DNA from: Pedobacter ginsengisoli
Lineage (GTDB): Bacteria > Bacteroidota > Bacteroidia > Sphingobacteriales > Sphingobacteriaceae
Length of the DNA stretch: 64,000 nucleotides
Direction: 5' to 3'
Assembly: GCF_002736205.1 (NCBI RefSeq)
Contig: NZ_CP024091.1
Span: 620,001-684,000, forward strand
The notes beneath the pieces are model-generated. The model worked only from the letters and a program-made list of their open reading frames with translations, searched no databases and was not told where the DNA came from. Position numbers and translations under genes: made by a program. Position 1 is the first letter of the stretch. The number at the start of each line of letters is the position of its first letter. Of the stretch, positions 47,047 through 56,877 are shown in pieces.

Positions 47047-47730
47047 ATGGCTACTATACTTCAAATTGAAACAGCAACACAAGTTTGCTCTGCTGCAATA
47101 GCACATGATGGTAAAACAATCGCTCTAAAAGAGATGATGGCCAATAATATTCATGCAGGTAGCTTAACTTTGTTTATTAAGGAGGCAATGGATTCAACCG
47201 GGTTCCAATTTGAAGATCTTGACGCCATAGCAGTTAGTATGGGGCCAGGCTCTTATACTGGGCTTCGCATTGGCGTTTCTACTGCAAAGGGATTATGTTA
47301 TGCGCTAGATAAGCCGTTAATTGCAGTTCCTACACTTCAAATGATGGCCGAAGGGTTTATGCGTCAAAATCCAGAGTACGCGGATTCGATTTGTTCAATG
47401 ATTGATGCCAGAAGAATGGAAGTTTTTACTTCTCTTTACGATAGTGACCTTAAAATGTTGTCCCCAGTTTCTGCCAAGATAATAAGTGAATATAGTTTTT
47501 CTAAGGAATTAGATAATGGTATAGTGACTTTTATTGGTAATGGTGCTGCAAAATGTGCGCCGGTATTGCAACATGAAAATGCCCGATTTTCTGAACTGAA
47601 TTTTAATTCAGCTTCGTATATGAGTAAACTTGCCCACACAGCTTATTCGTCTTCAAGGTTTGAAGATGTTGCTTATTTTGAGCCTTTTTACCTGAAGGAT
47701 TTTGTTTTAACCACACCTAAAAAAAAGTAA
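47047..47730 (+). CDS. tsaB: tRNA threonylcarbamoyladenosine biosynthesis protein TsaB
   Basis: A 227-residue TsaB of usual length. The N terminus ILQIETATQVCSAAIAHDGK is the ASKHA-fold phosphate-1-like loop, and AVSMGPGSYTGLRIGVSTAKGLCYALDKPLIAVPTL is the hallmark stretch shared with TsaD. It partners TsaD and TsaE to make t6A37 in ANN-reading tRNAs, and lacks the TsaD metal-binding histidines, as expected. It ends four bases before the convergent DUF5723 gene. Confidence 0.95.
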   Translation: MATILQIETATQVCSAAIAHDGKTIALKEMMANNIHAGSLTLFIKEAMDSTGFQFEDLDAIAVSMGPGSYTGLRIGVSTAKGLCYALDKPLIAVPTLQMMAEGFMRQNPEYADSICSMIDARRMEVFTSLYDSDLKMLSPVSAKIISEYSFSKELDNGIVTFIGNGAAKCAPVLQHENARFSELNFNSASYMSKLAHTAYSSSRFEDVAYFEPFYLKDFVLTTPKKK

Positions 47731-47733
47731 AAT

Positions 47734-49176
47734 CTATCTCTTTTTAGAGAATATGCTAAAAATGCGTTTAAAGAAACTGCTATCCTGATCGTCTAATCCA
47801 GGTATATAGCTACTATTTTGAGGATGTTCTACTGTATAGCCAAACTTAATGCCTAGCCCCATGTAAAAGGATGCCCCGTTATAGCCTGATTTCGGAGATG
47901 AATCAGTTTTAATTGCTGCGTAAGCAGTTCGGGTTGTTTTAAGCAGGTTATCTGATCCCATAAAGAATTCAAAGTTTGGTGTTTGATACATTCCTTGCAT
48001 TCCAAAAAGAAATAGATTGTTGAAATTATATATTGGAATTGCACTTATGGAGAAATCACTATAATGGAACTTATTTACAATGGCTACATCGCCCCCGTTG
48101 TAAAACAAATTTTTTGATGCTATAATACTAGGTGTGTAGAAACTGTATGTTTTAGAAATTAGGAAATCTGCTTTTGCGTTAATTAGCGTATAGAAGCTTT
48201 TATTTACTACATTATTTTTTACAATATCAGTGATTTGGTTCTTTATCTTTTGATCTTGTTGTTTTGGAGTAAGAGGAGGAGCATCGGGATTATTATATTC
48301 AGGAATTATAGCAGGGTTAAGCATGTTATCGAAATTGCTTGTATAGGAGCTTTTGCTCCATCTTATTACACCCAGGTCTTTTATGTTCGCTATAATAATT
48401 ATCCCATTTTTTGATGTATAGGTTGTGCCAAAACTAAGGGCGACCCCTGGATTTTTAAATGTTGGAATCAAGTCGTTTGTTTCTAAGTTTTTGGCTTCAA
48501 GGAAACTTGCTTTATATGTGCCTCTTAGTGATAAAGCTACTCTGTCATTACCTGGCTCTGTTCGAATAGCAGAATTAGTAATTTTTAAATTGTTATATGA
48601 AATTCCACTTAGCAAGCTAAGTTTAATTCCAAAGGCAAGTTTTTTTGTATAATTTTCTCTATAAGCTAAACTGAATTGGTGATAAGACTGACCGTAACCG
48701 CTATTGTTAAATGGATTTATGGGAGAGTTGTTAATAAAGCGATTGTAGTCGTCCAGTACCGCAAGTGATTCGTTTGTATATTTTGCATGAAGGTCTGTTC
48801 GAAGTTGCCATGAAAAACCAATCTCTTTGTGGTATTTATAAGATTTGAATATTTTGAAGTTGAACAGGTAGATATTAGTATTTTGATAAATGTTATTTAG
48901 TTTATTTGTTCCTATTGGGATATCTCTTACAGAAAGATTTCCGGTGCTAATTAAGTTATGCATTATATCTTCATTGCCTTTGTTTATGGCATTTAATCCA
49001 AAATAGGGTAGGAAGAAGTTTGAGGCATACTTACGGGAAGAATCCAAAACAAATGTTTTTTGCGCTGGATTCTCAAATCCGTCAAACATGGTTTTAGTAT
49101 TGAAAAGGCCATATTGCTGAGCTTTGACCTGATTTAAAAGAAAGAGAAAGGAGATGATGATTAGATATTTTCTCAT
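47734..49176 (-). CDS. DUF5723 outer-membrane barrel protein
   Basis: A 480-residue protein with a signal peptide ending near QVKAQQ (residue 20), then the DUF5723 pattern of amphipathic beta strands; the repeated ASNFFLPYFGLNAINKG-like and FGIKLSLLSGISYNN segments are typical. It is probably an outer-membrane beta-barrel of unknown role. The gene upstream on the same strand overlaps its start by four bases, so the two are co-translated. Confidence 0.83.
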   Translation of the reverse strand: MRKYLIIISFLFLLNQVKAQQYGLFNTKTMFDGFENPAQKTFVLDSSRKYASNFFLPYFGLNAINKGNEDIMHNLISTGNLSVRDIPIGTNKLNNIYQNTNIYLFNFKIFKSYKYHKEIGFSWQLRTDLHAKYTNESLAVLDDYNRFINNSPINPFNNSGYGQSYHQFSLAYRENYTKKLAFGIKLSLLSGISYNNLKITNSAIRTEPGNDRVALSLRGTYKASFLEAKNLETNDLIPTFKNPGVALSFGTTYTSKNGIIIIANIKDLGVIRWSKSSYTSNFDNMLNPAIIPEYNNPDAPPLTPKQQDQKIKNQITDIVKNNVVNKSFYTLINAKADFLISKTYSFYTPSIIASKNLFYNGGDVAIVNKFHYSDFSISAIPIYNFNNLFLFGMQGMYQTPNFEFFMGSDNLLKTTRTAYAAIKTDSSPKSGYNGASFYMGLGIKFGYTVEHPQNSSYIPGLDDQDSSFFKRIFSIFSKKR

Positions 49177-50759
49177 AATGAGTCATTTTCTAATATTACA
49201 GAATCTTGCGTTAAAGGTTGTTGTTTCCTGCTCATCAAAACATTTGTCTGAAATTTACCATTATCTCCGCTAAGTTGGTATATAAATGACTGATAATTTT
49301 TTAACCCTTTTTGCGATGTGATGTGTTTAAAGTATGGCAGGTATATATTTTTAAGAAATATGTCAGAGGAATTATTAAAGTCAATAAAGAAACCAATACT
49401 GGAAGTATTTGGAAGTTGATTAACGCTATTGGCATAGCTCTCTTTGTTAATGAAAAGCCTATTGTTTTTATAATTGTTTAGAAAAGATTGTATTGTACTT
49501 GCATTATTAGCGAAAACCATGTAGTTATCTATAATAATGTAATAAGGCCTTTTAAACTTCTTAAATGGTTCTCCAAAATAAACATACAATAGGTCATCCT
49601 CTTTAAGTAATTTTATGCCATCACCATAATCTGTACTGAGGTCTAGTAATAGCTGATCAACTTTTTCGCCGTTACTAAGATTAATGGCTCCGATTTTTTC
49701 TGTGGTACTTAATTGGAAGGTAATGAGTTGATCTTTGAAATATTTAGGAAATATCTGATTTGCATCTATATGATATTTTTGGTTTACATTTTTTAAGATA
49801 CTACTTGTTCTATTAGATTCCTTCTTAACAGTGAACCAGTTTTGTAGCTTTTTTTTCCAATCAAGATAATTTTCAATGGCAAAAACAGTATAATTGGCCG
49901 TATTTTCGGGTAACATATTGGTTATGTTAATTTTTTGAGCATTAGAATTGGAGAATAACTCAAAGTAGTCATTTGGGTCATTGTTTTGTGTTACTCCGGT
50001 GAGTAATATTTTCTCTTTGCTAAAATTGTATACCAGGGATGCAAATGCATCACAATTTTCCAATACAGATAGCTCACCGCTAAGTTTGCCGGGCATAGTT
50101 GATTTCAACAATGCAGGGAGCTCTTTAAAGTTAATATATACTTCTGCAAGGCTACTTTTTGTTAATCTGCTGGTTGATTTGATATGCTGAGAAAATGAGC
50201 TATTGTTGTTAATACTTGTTGATAAGGTTTTTAAAACTTGTTGAACAGAGGTGGATAACAGCAGAAGATTATCTTTTGTGCCGAGATAAAAAACTGAACT
50301 ATCAGGTAAAATTATAGTAGTTATTTTTTTTGAAGTATCTAATTGTAATCTGGCAGATTTTAGTGAAATCAACAATTGATTTATATTGGATGATGGATTA
50401 ATCTGGGTACTATACAGCAAATCAATATGTTTTTCTTTTCCTGGAATTAAGCTAACGTACACATTTTGTTTGCCAATAATGCGGTTGATGTCTGGAATTG
50501 AAAGTATATAATCATTTATGGATTGCAGTTGTTTGAAATTGTCCTCTCCAATAATCTCTTTTAAAATATCCTGACCTTTAAGAATCTCAAAGATGCTCCT
50601 GTCATTTTGGAATGAGAAGATGAAAGCTGAATTTGATGTAGCTGCATACAAACTGCTTTCATTACTTTTCTGATCAGTGTTTAAACCAGAAAAATAGACA
50701 TAAGCCAAGGTTAATATGGCTGTAAATAGGGTTATTATAATGACAAGAATTTTTTTCAT
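49173..50759 (-). CDS. DUF3352-like membrane-anchored protein
   Basis: A 528-residue protein with an N-terminal signal anchor (ILVIIITLFTAILTLAYVYFS) and a large extracytoplasmic domain. The sequence alternates beta strands and short helices, with self-similar elements (STSVQQVLKTLSTSINNNSSFSQHIK against NNASTIQSFLNNYKNNRLF) in the way of DUF3352. No catalytic residues are evident and function is unknown. The four-base ATGA overlap with the DUF5723 gene suggests joint work in the envelope. Confidence 0.6.
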   Translation of the reverse strand: MKKILVIIITLFTAILTLAYVYFSGLNTDQKSNESSLYAATSNSAFIFSFQNDRSIFEILKGQDILKEIIGEDNFKQLQSINDYILSIPDINRIIGKQNVYVSLIPGKEKHIDLLYSTQINPSSNINQLLISLKSARLQLDTSKKITTIILPDSSVFYLGTKDNLLLLSTSVQQVLKTLSTSINNNSSFSQHIKSTSRLTKSSLAEVYINFKELPALLKSTMPGKLSGELSVLENCDAFASLVYNFSKEKILLTGVTQNNDPNDYFELFSNSNAQKINITNMLPENTANYTVFAIENYLDWKKKLQNWFTVKKESNRTSSILKNVNQKYHIDANQIFPKYFKDQLITFQLSTTEKIGAINLSNGEKVDQLLLDLSTDYGDGIKLLKEDDLLYVYFGEPFKKFKRPYYIIIDNYMVFANNASTIQSFLNNYKNNRLFINKESYANSVNQLPNTSSIGFFIDFNNSSDIFLKNIYLPYFKHITSQKGLKNYQSFIYQLSGDNGKFQTNVLMSRKQQPLTQDSVILENDSL

Positions 50760-50856
50760 TTGCTGTTACTACAAATTTAATTTTAATAGTTGGGATTAAT
50801 AATAAATGCTTCAAGTTTGTTAAGTTTGTTATCTAAAATTGTCGGTTTAGAATATA

Positions 50857-51252
50857 ATGGATAGACGTATATTGATAACTGCATCATTATTAGGAGCTAT
50901 TGCAGTAATGCTTGGGGCCTTTGGTGCACACGGTTTAAAGAATTTAGTAGATGCCGGATCTATCGAGATCTGGGCAAAGGGAGTGGAGTATCAGTTCTAT
51001 CATGCCTTTGCGTTACTTTTCCTTTCTCAATTTAAAGGTAAAGAAACTGGGCAGGGCAAATTAATAAATATGACTTACAGCTTTTTTACCTTCGGTGTAT
51101 TGCTGTTTTCAGGATCACTATATTTACTTGCAATACGCAGTATAACAAACATTGGATTTGTAAATTACATTGGCCCGGTAACTCCAATTGGTGGTTTGCT
51201 GTTAATTCTTGGCTGGGTGTCTTTACTTTTAGCAGCTTTAAAAAGTAAATAA
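50857..51252 (+). CDS. DUF423 membrane protein
   Basis: A 131-residue protein with four hydrophobic helices and the DUF423 family's opening, ITASLLGAIAVMLGAFGAHGLKN, then WAKGVEYQFYHAFALLF. Its role is unknown. The TAA stop shares its last base with the priA start codon (TAATG), so the two are translationally coupled. Confidence 0.9.
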   Translation: MDRRILITASLLGAIAVMLGAFGAHGLKNLVDAGSIEIWAKGVEYQFYHAFALLFLSQFKGKETGQGKLINMTYSFFTFGVLLFSGSLYLLAIRSITNIGFVNYIGPVTPIGGLLLILGWVSLLLAALKSK

Positions 51253-53753
51253 TGCTGGATTTTCTTGATCGGGAATTTGTGGAAAGGGAAACACTTTTTG
51301 TGGAAGTTATTTTGCCGCTTTCTCTATCTAAAAATTACATGTATCGCATTCCCTTTGAATTAAACGATCAGGTAGCGATTGGCAAGCGTGTAGTAGTTCA
51401 GTTCGGTAAAAATAAAATTTATACAGCTTTAGTAAAAACTATAAGCAACGAAGCCCCTGAAGCTTACGAAGCTAAATACATTATTGATGTTGTTGATGCT
51501 TATCCAATTATTACCACTGAACAGTTAAAATTGTGGGATTGGATGACTTCTTATTACCTATGTAATGAGGGAGATGTTTTATCAGCAGCATTGCCAACTG
51601 GCTTAAAGCTGGCAAGTGAAACAATTATTGTATTAAAGGAAGAAAGTCCTCTTTCTGATGAAGACGGTGTTATTCAGGAAATTGTTTTTACTGATAAGGA
51701 GCAGATTATATTAAATGCCCTAACAAGTAGGCCGAGATTAACTATTGATGATGTATCGGCATTATTAGGTCAGAAAACTGTTTACCCAATAATTAACTCC
51801 TTACTTAGCAAAGGGATGGTTTATATTGCTGAAGAGGTAATAGAGAAATATAAACCTTTGTTAAAATCATTTGTTGCTTTACAGCCATTTTATAATGAGG
51901 GAGAGAACTTAAAACAGCTGTTTTCTATTTTAGAGCGCGCGCCTAAGCAATTAAATGCGCTTTTGGCTTATTTAAAACTATCTAAGCAACAAACTACAAT
52001 TTCGAAGCAACAATTACTCGAGGAAAGTGCTTGTGGTACTGGAGCCCTTAAAACACTTGTTGATAAAGAGATTTTTGCAGTGTACAAACGACCAGTTAGC
52101 AGGTTATTAGAAAATACAGAAGATTTTGTCTTGAATTTTGAACTAAGTGAGGCTCAAAATAGAGCTTTGCAACAAATAGAAGATGGATTTTTGACCAGGG
52201 ATGTTATGTTGTTGCACGGTGTAACTGCTTCGGGGAAAACGCAGATCTACATTAAGCTAATTGAAAAAGCGATTGAAAATGGAGGTCAGGTACTATTCTT
52301 ATTACCCGAAATTGCATTAACAACACAAATAGTGGATCGCATACAACGCTATTTTGGAGATGCTATAGGCGTTTATCATTCTAAATTTAATAATAATGAA
52401 AGAGTAGAGATCTGGAACAGTGTGTTAAATGGCAAGTATCGCGTGGTTTTGGGTGCCCGTTCTGCTGTATTCCTGCCTTTTAAGGAACTAAAATTGATTG
52501 TTGTTGATGAAGAACATGAGTCTTCTTATAAGCAGCATGATCCATCTCCAAGGTATCAGGCAAGAGATGCTGCGGTCTATCTTGGGCATTTGCATCAGGC
52601 TAAAGTTATGCTTGGCTCTGCCACGCCATCAATTGAAAGCTATTATAATGCAGTTAGTGGTAAGTATGGTCTGGTTACAATTACTGAAAGATTTGGAGGC
52701 GTTGATTTGCCTTTGCAGGAGGTAATCAGTATTTCTGAAGAGACAAAGCGTAAGAAAATGGTATCATATTTTTCTAGCAAATTGATTGATGAGATTGCTT
52801 TTGCATTGGAAAATAAGGAACAGGTGATTTTGTTTCAGAATAGAAGGGGATATGCAACTATTTTAATTTGTGGTACCTGTGGTTATGCGCCAAAATGTGT
52901 GAACTGTGATGTAAGTTTAACCTATCATAAAACAAGCGGAAAGTTGCACTGCCATTATTGTGGATACCACCAAAGTAGCATTAATATTTGTCCGGCCTGT
53001 GGGTCAGTTCATATTGAGCAAAAGGGTTTCGGTACCGAAAGGGTTGAAGAAGAATTGAGTTTGGTTTTTCCTGAAGCAAAAATTTCAAGGCTGGACGTTG
53101 ATAGTACTCGCACTAAGAATGGATTGCAACAGATCATTTCTGATTTTCAAGAGAAGAAAACAGATATCCTGATTGGTACACAAATGGTGGCTAAAGGATT
53201 AGACTTTGATAACGTGATTCTTATTGGTGTTATCAATGCCGATACACTTTTAAATTATCCGGATTTCAGGGCTTTTGAAAGAAGCTATCAGTTACTTGCA
53301 CAGGTTGCAGGCAGGGCGGGCAGAAGAGGTAAGCAGGGCAAGGTAATTATTCAGGCTTATAACGATAACCATAGAATCATTAATCAGGTTATAGAAAATA
53401 AGTACCTGGAAATGTATAATGAGGAACTAGCAGAACGCAAACAGTTTAATTACCCCCCATTTACAAGGCTCATCTTTATTAATATAAGGCATAAGGATGC
53501 TGATCTTTTAAATGTGGCCTCACAGAAATTTGCAAGCATTCTTAAAGGACAGCTTGGTGGTAGGGTTCTTGGACCTGAACAACCAATGGTTTCGCGCGTT
53601 AGAAATTACTACATTAAGCAGGTAATTATTAAAAGTGATAAAAATACTTCAATTCAAAAGGTAAAGTCGATATTGAAAGAAACTATTGTTCAATTTCAAT
53701 CAGAAAAGAACTATCGTGCAGTAAACATTCAGGTGGATGTGGATCCATACTAG
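51252..53753 (+). CDS. priA: Primosomal protein N' (replication restart helicase)
   Basis: An 833-residue PriA. The N-terminal DNA-binding domain is followed by a superfamily 2 helicase: Walker A GVTASGKTQIY, DEEH box (VVDEEHESSYKQHDPSPRY), GSATPSIES and GTERVEEEL; the zinc-binding cysteines appear in CGTCGYAPKCVNCDVSLTYH, CHYCGYH and CPACGS, all present. PriA reloads the replisome at stalled forks. Full length, with no unusual change. It overlaps DUF423 by one base. Confidence 0.97.
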   Translation: MLDFLDREFVERETLFVEVILPLSLSKNYMYRIPFELNDQVAIGKRVVVQFGKNKIYTALVKTISNEAPEAYEAKYIIDVVDAYPIITTEQLKLWDWMTSYYLCNEGDVLSAALPTGLKLASETIIVLKEESPLSDEDGVIQEIVFTDKEQIILNALTSRPRLTIDDVSALLGQKTVYPIINSLLSKGMVYIAEEVIEKYKPLLKSFVALQPFYNEGENLKQLFSILERAPKQLNALLAYLKLSKQQTTISKQQLLEESACGTGALKTLVDKEIFAVYKRPVSRLLENTEDFVLNFELSEAQNRALQQIEDGFLTRDVMLLHGVTASGKTQIYIKLIEKAIENGGQVLFLLPEIALTTQIVDRIQRYFGDAIGVYHSKFNNNERVEIWNSVLNGKYRVVLGARSAVFLPFKELKLIVVDEEHESSYKQHDPSPRYQARDAAVYLGHLHQAKVMLGSATPSIESYYNAVSGKYGLVTITERFGGVDLPLQEVISISEETKRKKMVSYFSSKLIDEIAFALENKEQVILFQNRRGYATILICGTCGYAPKCVNCDVSLTYHKTSGKLHCHYCGYHQSSINICPACGSVHIEQKGFGTERVEEELSLVFPEAKISRLDVDSTRTKNGLQQIISDFQEKKTDILIGTQMVAKGLDFDNVILIGVINADTLLNYPDFRAFERSYQLLAQVAGRAGRRGKQGKVIIQAYNDNHRIINQVIENKYLEMYNEELAERKQFNYPPFTRLIFINIRHKDADLLNVASQKFASILKGQLGGRVLGPEQPMVSRVRNYYIKQVIIKSDKNTSIQKVKSILKETIVQFQSEKNYRAVNIQVDVDPY

Positions 53754-53798
53754 TTTTTATTAGGATTGATTTTGTGGACATTAGCCTTTTTTTAACTT

Positions 53799-53830
53799 TT
53801 TGGCCCAAATAATTAACTTTATTAGATTTG
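53799..53830 (+). promoter_or_regulatory. Bacteroidota-type promoter of pcm
   Basis: TTTG (53799-53802), a 20-base spacer and TAGATTTG (53823-53830) match the Bacteroidota consensus exactly. A second -7-like TAATTTTG lies at 53838-53845, but too near the start codon for a normal leader. Confidence 0.72.
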
Positions 53831-53852
53831 AAAAGGCTAATTTTGGGGTGCT

Positions 53853-54509
53853 ATGGCGTATAAGTTTGTTGACAATTACAGAGAAAAGGGAGCGAGAAAG
53901 AAGTTGGTTGAACACCTTGAAGCAAGGGGTATTGCCGATAAAAAAGTGTTGAGAGCTATAGGTAAAGTACCTCGCCATTTCTTTTTTGATGAAACTTTCT
54001 GGAATCAGGCATATAAAGATATTGCTTTTCCAATTGGCGATGGACAAACTATTTCGCAACCTTATACGGTTGCTTATCAAAGCGAACTACTTCACATTAA
54101 AAAAGGCGATAAGGTTCTTGAGATTGGTACTGGCTCTGGGTATCAAACCTGTATTTTAATGGAGCTTGGAGCGAACGTTTATACTATTGAACGTCAGGAA
54201 AGTATTTACAGGCATACCATAAGGGTTTTACCTGGAATGGGTTATAATGCACATTTCTTTTTTGGAGATGGATCAAAGGGAATTGCTGATCATGCTCCAT
54301 ATCATAAGATAATTGTAACAGCGGGGGCTCCTTTTGTGCCAGAGATACTACTTAAACAACTTAAAATAGGTGGTATTTTAGTAATTCCCGTGGGTGATGA
54401 GCATTCTCAAAAAATGGTAACAGTAATTCGTGTAAGTGAAACTGACTACGAAAGGATAGAATTAGATACGTTTAGATTTGTCCCTTTGGTTGGAGATCAA
54501 GCCTGGTAA
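53853..54509 (+). CDS. pcm: Protein-L-isoaspartate O-methyltransferase
   Basis: A 218-residue class I methyltransferase of the PCMT family: the N-terminal DKKVLRAIGKVPRHFF, the GDGQTISQPYTVAYQSELL region that recognises isoaspartyl residues, SAM motif I VLEIGTGSGYQTCIL, and ITAGAPFVPEILLKQLKIGGILVIPVG-like C-terminal part. It uses SAM to repair spontaneously damaged isoaspartyl residues in proteins. Single gene with its own perfect promoter. Confidence 0.95.
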   Translation: MAYKFVDNYREKGARKKLVEHLEARGIADKKVLRAIGKVPRHFFFDETFWNQAYKDIAFPIGDGQTISQPYTVAYQSELLHIKKGDKVLEIGTGSGYQTCILMELGANVYTIERQESIYRHTIRVLPGMGYNAHFFFGDGSKGIADHAPYHKIIVTAGAPFVPEILLKQLKIGGILVIPVGDEHSQKMVTVIRVSETDYERIELDTFRFVPLVGDQAW

Positions 54510-54514
54510 TTTAG

Positions 54515-54541
54515 CAGGGCTGTTAGAATTTCATAGCCCTG
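54515..54541. terminator. Bidirectional hairpin between pcm and smpB
   Basis: CAGGGCT (54515-54521) pairs with its exact complement (54535-54541) around a 13-base loop. The right half falls inside the smpB 3' end. With no clear U tract it may be a weak terminator for the two convergent genes. Confidence 0.5.
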
Positions 54542-54972
54542 TCCATTTCCCTTTTCGATTCTCTGTCTTTAATACTATCTCTCTTGTCGAATTCTTTTTT
54601 ACCTTGTGCCAATGCAATCTCAATCTTTGCAAAACCTCTTTCGTTGGTGAAAATGCGAAGTGGAACAATTGTGTAACCCTTTTCTTCTCCTTTAACCCTA
54701 AGTTTTTTGAGCTCTTTTTTCTGTAAAAGGAGTGCCCTGTCTCGTTTAATATCGTGATGGTGAAACGAACTGTGACTATATTCTGAGATGTGCAGATTCC
54801 TTACATAAAGTGAACTGCCTATGAACATACAAAATGCATCAGACATATTAGCTTTACCTTGTCTGATGGCTTTTATTTCTGTGCCTAACAAAGCAATTCC
54901 TGCATTATACTTTTCAATAATGTGGTAATCAAAATAGGCTCTTTTATTTTTAATCTGGATATCGTTCTTCAT
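54523..54972 (-). CDS. smpB: SsrA-binding protein SmpB
   Basis: A 149-residue SmpB of usual length: KNKRAYFDYHIIEKYNAGIALLGTEIKAIRQGKANMSDAF, then the basic GYTIVPLRIFTNERGFAKIEIALAQGKKEFDKRDSIKDRE and the basic tail. It binds tmRNA and helps release stalled ribosomes. No ssrA gene is visible in the window. Single gene on the minus strand, downstream of the Nramp gene but separated by 23 bases, so it may share that transcript. Confidence 0.97.
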   Translation of the reverse strand: MKNDIQIKNKRAYFDYHIIEKYNAGIALLGTEIKAIRQGKANMSDAFCMFIGSSLYVRNLHISEYSHSSFHHHDIKRDRALLLQKKELKKLRVKGEEKGYTIVPLRIFTNERGFAKIEIALAQGKKEFDKRDSIKDRESKREMDRAMKF

Positions 54973-54995
54973 AAGAATCCGCTAATATCTCAAAT

Positions 54996-56876
54996 TTATC
55001 TTACAATAAGCACGGGGATGGTTACTTTATGACGTACAGAATTCACGGTAGTTCCAAGTATTAGGTCTTTTAACCCTTTGTGCCCATGAGCCCCCATAAC
55101 AAGCAGTTCAAGATTACTTTCATTTGTAATATCTACTATTGCTTTTACAGTACCTCCATAACCTATATGTATAGTTGCTTTGTAGCCAAGTTCGGCCAAA
55201 TTGTTTCGGTATTTTTCCAGGTTTTCAGTGTCACTTTGCGTCTCATAATCTAAGGCCGAATCTCCATGGTAACGAGCTACAGCAGTTTCAACTACGTGAA
55301 TTAGATGGTAGTTAGCCTGTTTACCACCTTGGATTAAAGCATGTCTTATTGTGTTCCTGTCATTTTTAGAAAAGTCGACAGTAATACCGATTCTTTTGTA
55401 GTGTATTTTCTCAACCTCATCTATATTAAGAGCACTGCCGTGTGGGGTTACATTTTGCTCGCGCTTAATTTTGCTGATCAAAGGATATATAAAAACATAT
55501 AATAAAAGCAATCCAATAAGTATAGCTAGTGGAACTATTATAACATAAACGTACCAACCACCATCAGCACCCCAGGTTTTAATCTCTTCTACAACGAGTT
55601 TAACATTTAAGGAAACAATAACGATGGAGCTTCCCCAGGCTAGAATTTTTACCCATGTTTTGATGGCGAATCCTTTCATCGTGCGCTTGTCTGATGTGAA
55701 GTGGATTAGTGGGATTACTGCAAAGCCGAGTTGAAGACTTAATACTACTTGACTTAAAATCAATAAACCACCTAAAGCATCATTGCCAAACCATAATATA
55801 GTAAAAAAAGCTGGTATAATTGCCAGTAAGCGTGTAATTAATCTGCGCAGCCATGGCTCTATACGAAGCTTTAAGTGGCCTTCCATTACAATTTGTCCTG
55901 CCAGGGTACCGGTTACAGTAGAGCTTTGTCCTGCAGCAATAAGCGCGATAGCAAAAAGAGCGGGAGCAACATTTCCAAAAATATTTTGAAGAAGTTTATG
56001 TGCGTCTTGAATTTCCGCAACCTCATGTAAACCATTTTTATAGAACGCAGCAGCTGCAAGAATTAAAATGGCAGCATTTACAAAAAATGCAAGGTTTAAA
56101 GCTATGGCAGTGTCAATGAAATTAAACTTGATAGCTTCTTTGATTCCTTTATTGTCTCTTTCAAATTTTCTGGTTTGAACCAGTGATGAGTGTAGATATA
56201 AGTTATGCGGCATCACGGTTGCACCAATAATACCAATTGCAATATACAGAGCTTCGCCTGACAGCATAGTTGGCTCAAAACCTTTTGCAATTTCTTTTAA
56301 TGAAGGCTCTACGATGAACATTTCTATTAAAAATGAAACGCCTACAATAAATACCATAGATACAATAAAGGCCTCCATTTTTCGCATTCCTTTATTGAGT
56401 AGAAAAAGAAGAAGTACGGTGTCAAAAATTGTTAAGCTAATTCCCCATATTAATGGTAAACCAAACAATAGGTTTAAACCAATTGCCATACCTATGATTT
56501 CTGCCAGATCACAAGCAATAATTGCAGTTTGTGCCAGTCCAAAAAGAGGAATATTTACCCATTTTGGATAGCCATTTCTTGAGGCTTGAGCAAGATCTAA
56601 TCCTCGAACTATTCCTAAACGGGCGCTGAGAGATTGGAGGAGTAGTGCAATCAGGTTCGACATTAACAGGATCCAGATAAGCTGATATCCGAATTTACTA
56701 CCTCCAGCAATATCTGTTGCCCAATTCCCCGGGTCCATATATCCAACGCTTACCAGATAGGCTGGCCCTATAAAGGAAAGGATACGCCGCCAGCCAGTTC
56801 TTTTGCTGGTGTCAACACTTTGGTGTACTTCACTTAATGAGCCGGAATTCTTTGTCGTGGTCTCAGGTTTGTTCAT
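54996..56876 (-). CDS. mntH: Nramp-family Mn/Fe transporter fused to a universal stress domain
   Basis: A 626-residue fusion. Residues about 30-470 form the Nramp transporter with eleven or more helices; the metal-binding motifs are present as SVGYMDPGNWATDIAGG (DPGN, helix 1) and VMPHNLYLHS (MPHN, helix 6). Residues about 490-626 form a cytoplasmic universal-stress-like domain (IGITVDFSKNDRNTIRHAL ... LLVMGAHGHKGLKDLILGTT), which usually binds ATP. It imports divalent metals, chiefly manganese or iron. It lies one base after the DtxR-family regulator, in one operon. Confidence 0.95.
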   Translation of the reverse strand: MNKPETTTKNSGSLSEVHQSVDTSKRTGWRRILSFIGPAYLVSVGYMDPGNWATDIAGGSKFGYQLIWILLMSNLIALLLQSLSARLGIVRGLDLAQASRNGYPKWVNIPLFGLAQTAIIACDLAEIIGMAIGLNLLFGLPLIWGISLTIFDTVLLLFLLNKGMRKMEAFIVSMVFIVGVSFLIEMFIVEPSLKEIAKGFEPTMLSGEALYIAIGIIGATVMPHNLYLHSSLVQTRKFERDNKGIKEAIKFNFIDTAIALNLAFFVNAAILILAAAAFYKNGLHEVAEIQDAHKLLQNIFGNVAPALFAIALIAAGQSSTVTGTLAGQIVMEGHLKLRIEPWLRRLITRLLAIIPAFFTILWFGNDALGGLLILSQVVLSLQLGFAVIPLIHFTSDKRTMKGFAIKTWVKILAWGSSIVIVSLNVKLVVEEIKTWGADGGWYVYVIIVPLAILIGLLLLYVFIYPLISKIKREQNVTPHGSALNIDEVEKIHYKRIGITVDFSKNDRNTIRHALIQGGKQANYHLIHVVETAVARYHGDSALDYETQSDTENLEKYRNNLAELGYKATIHIGYGGTVKAIVDITNESNLELLVMGAHGHKGLKDLILGTTVNSVRHKVTIPVLIVR

Positions 56877-56877
56877 A

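Noticed and set aside
50821..50828. TAAGTTTG as a promoter for the DUF423-priA operon
   Set aside because: It fits the -7 consensus but no -33 element is found at the right distance, and a second -7-like sequence competes with it.
52498..52725. Second-frame open frame inside priA
   Set aside because: It covers the helicase DEEH region in another frame; priA itself is intact there.
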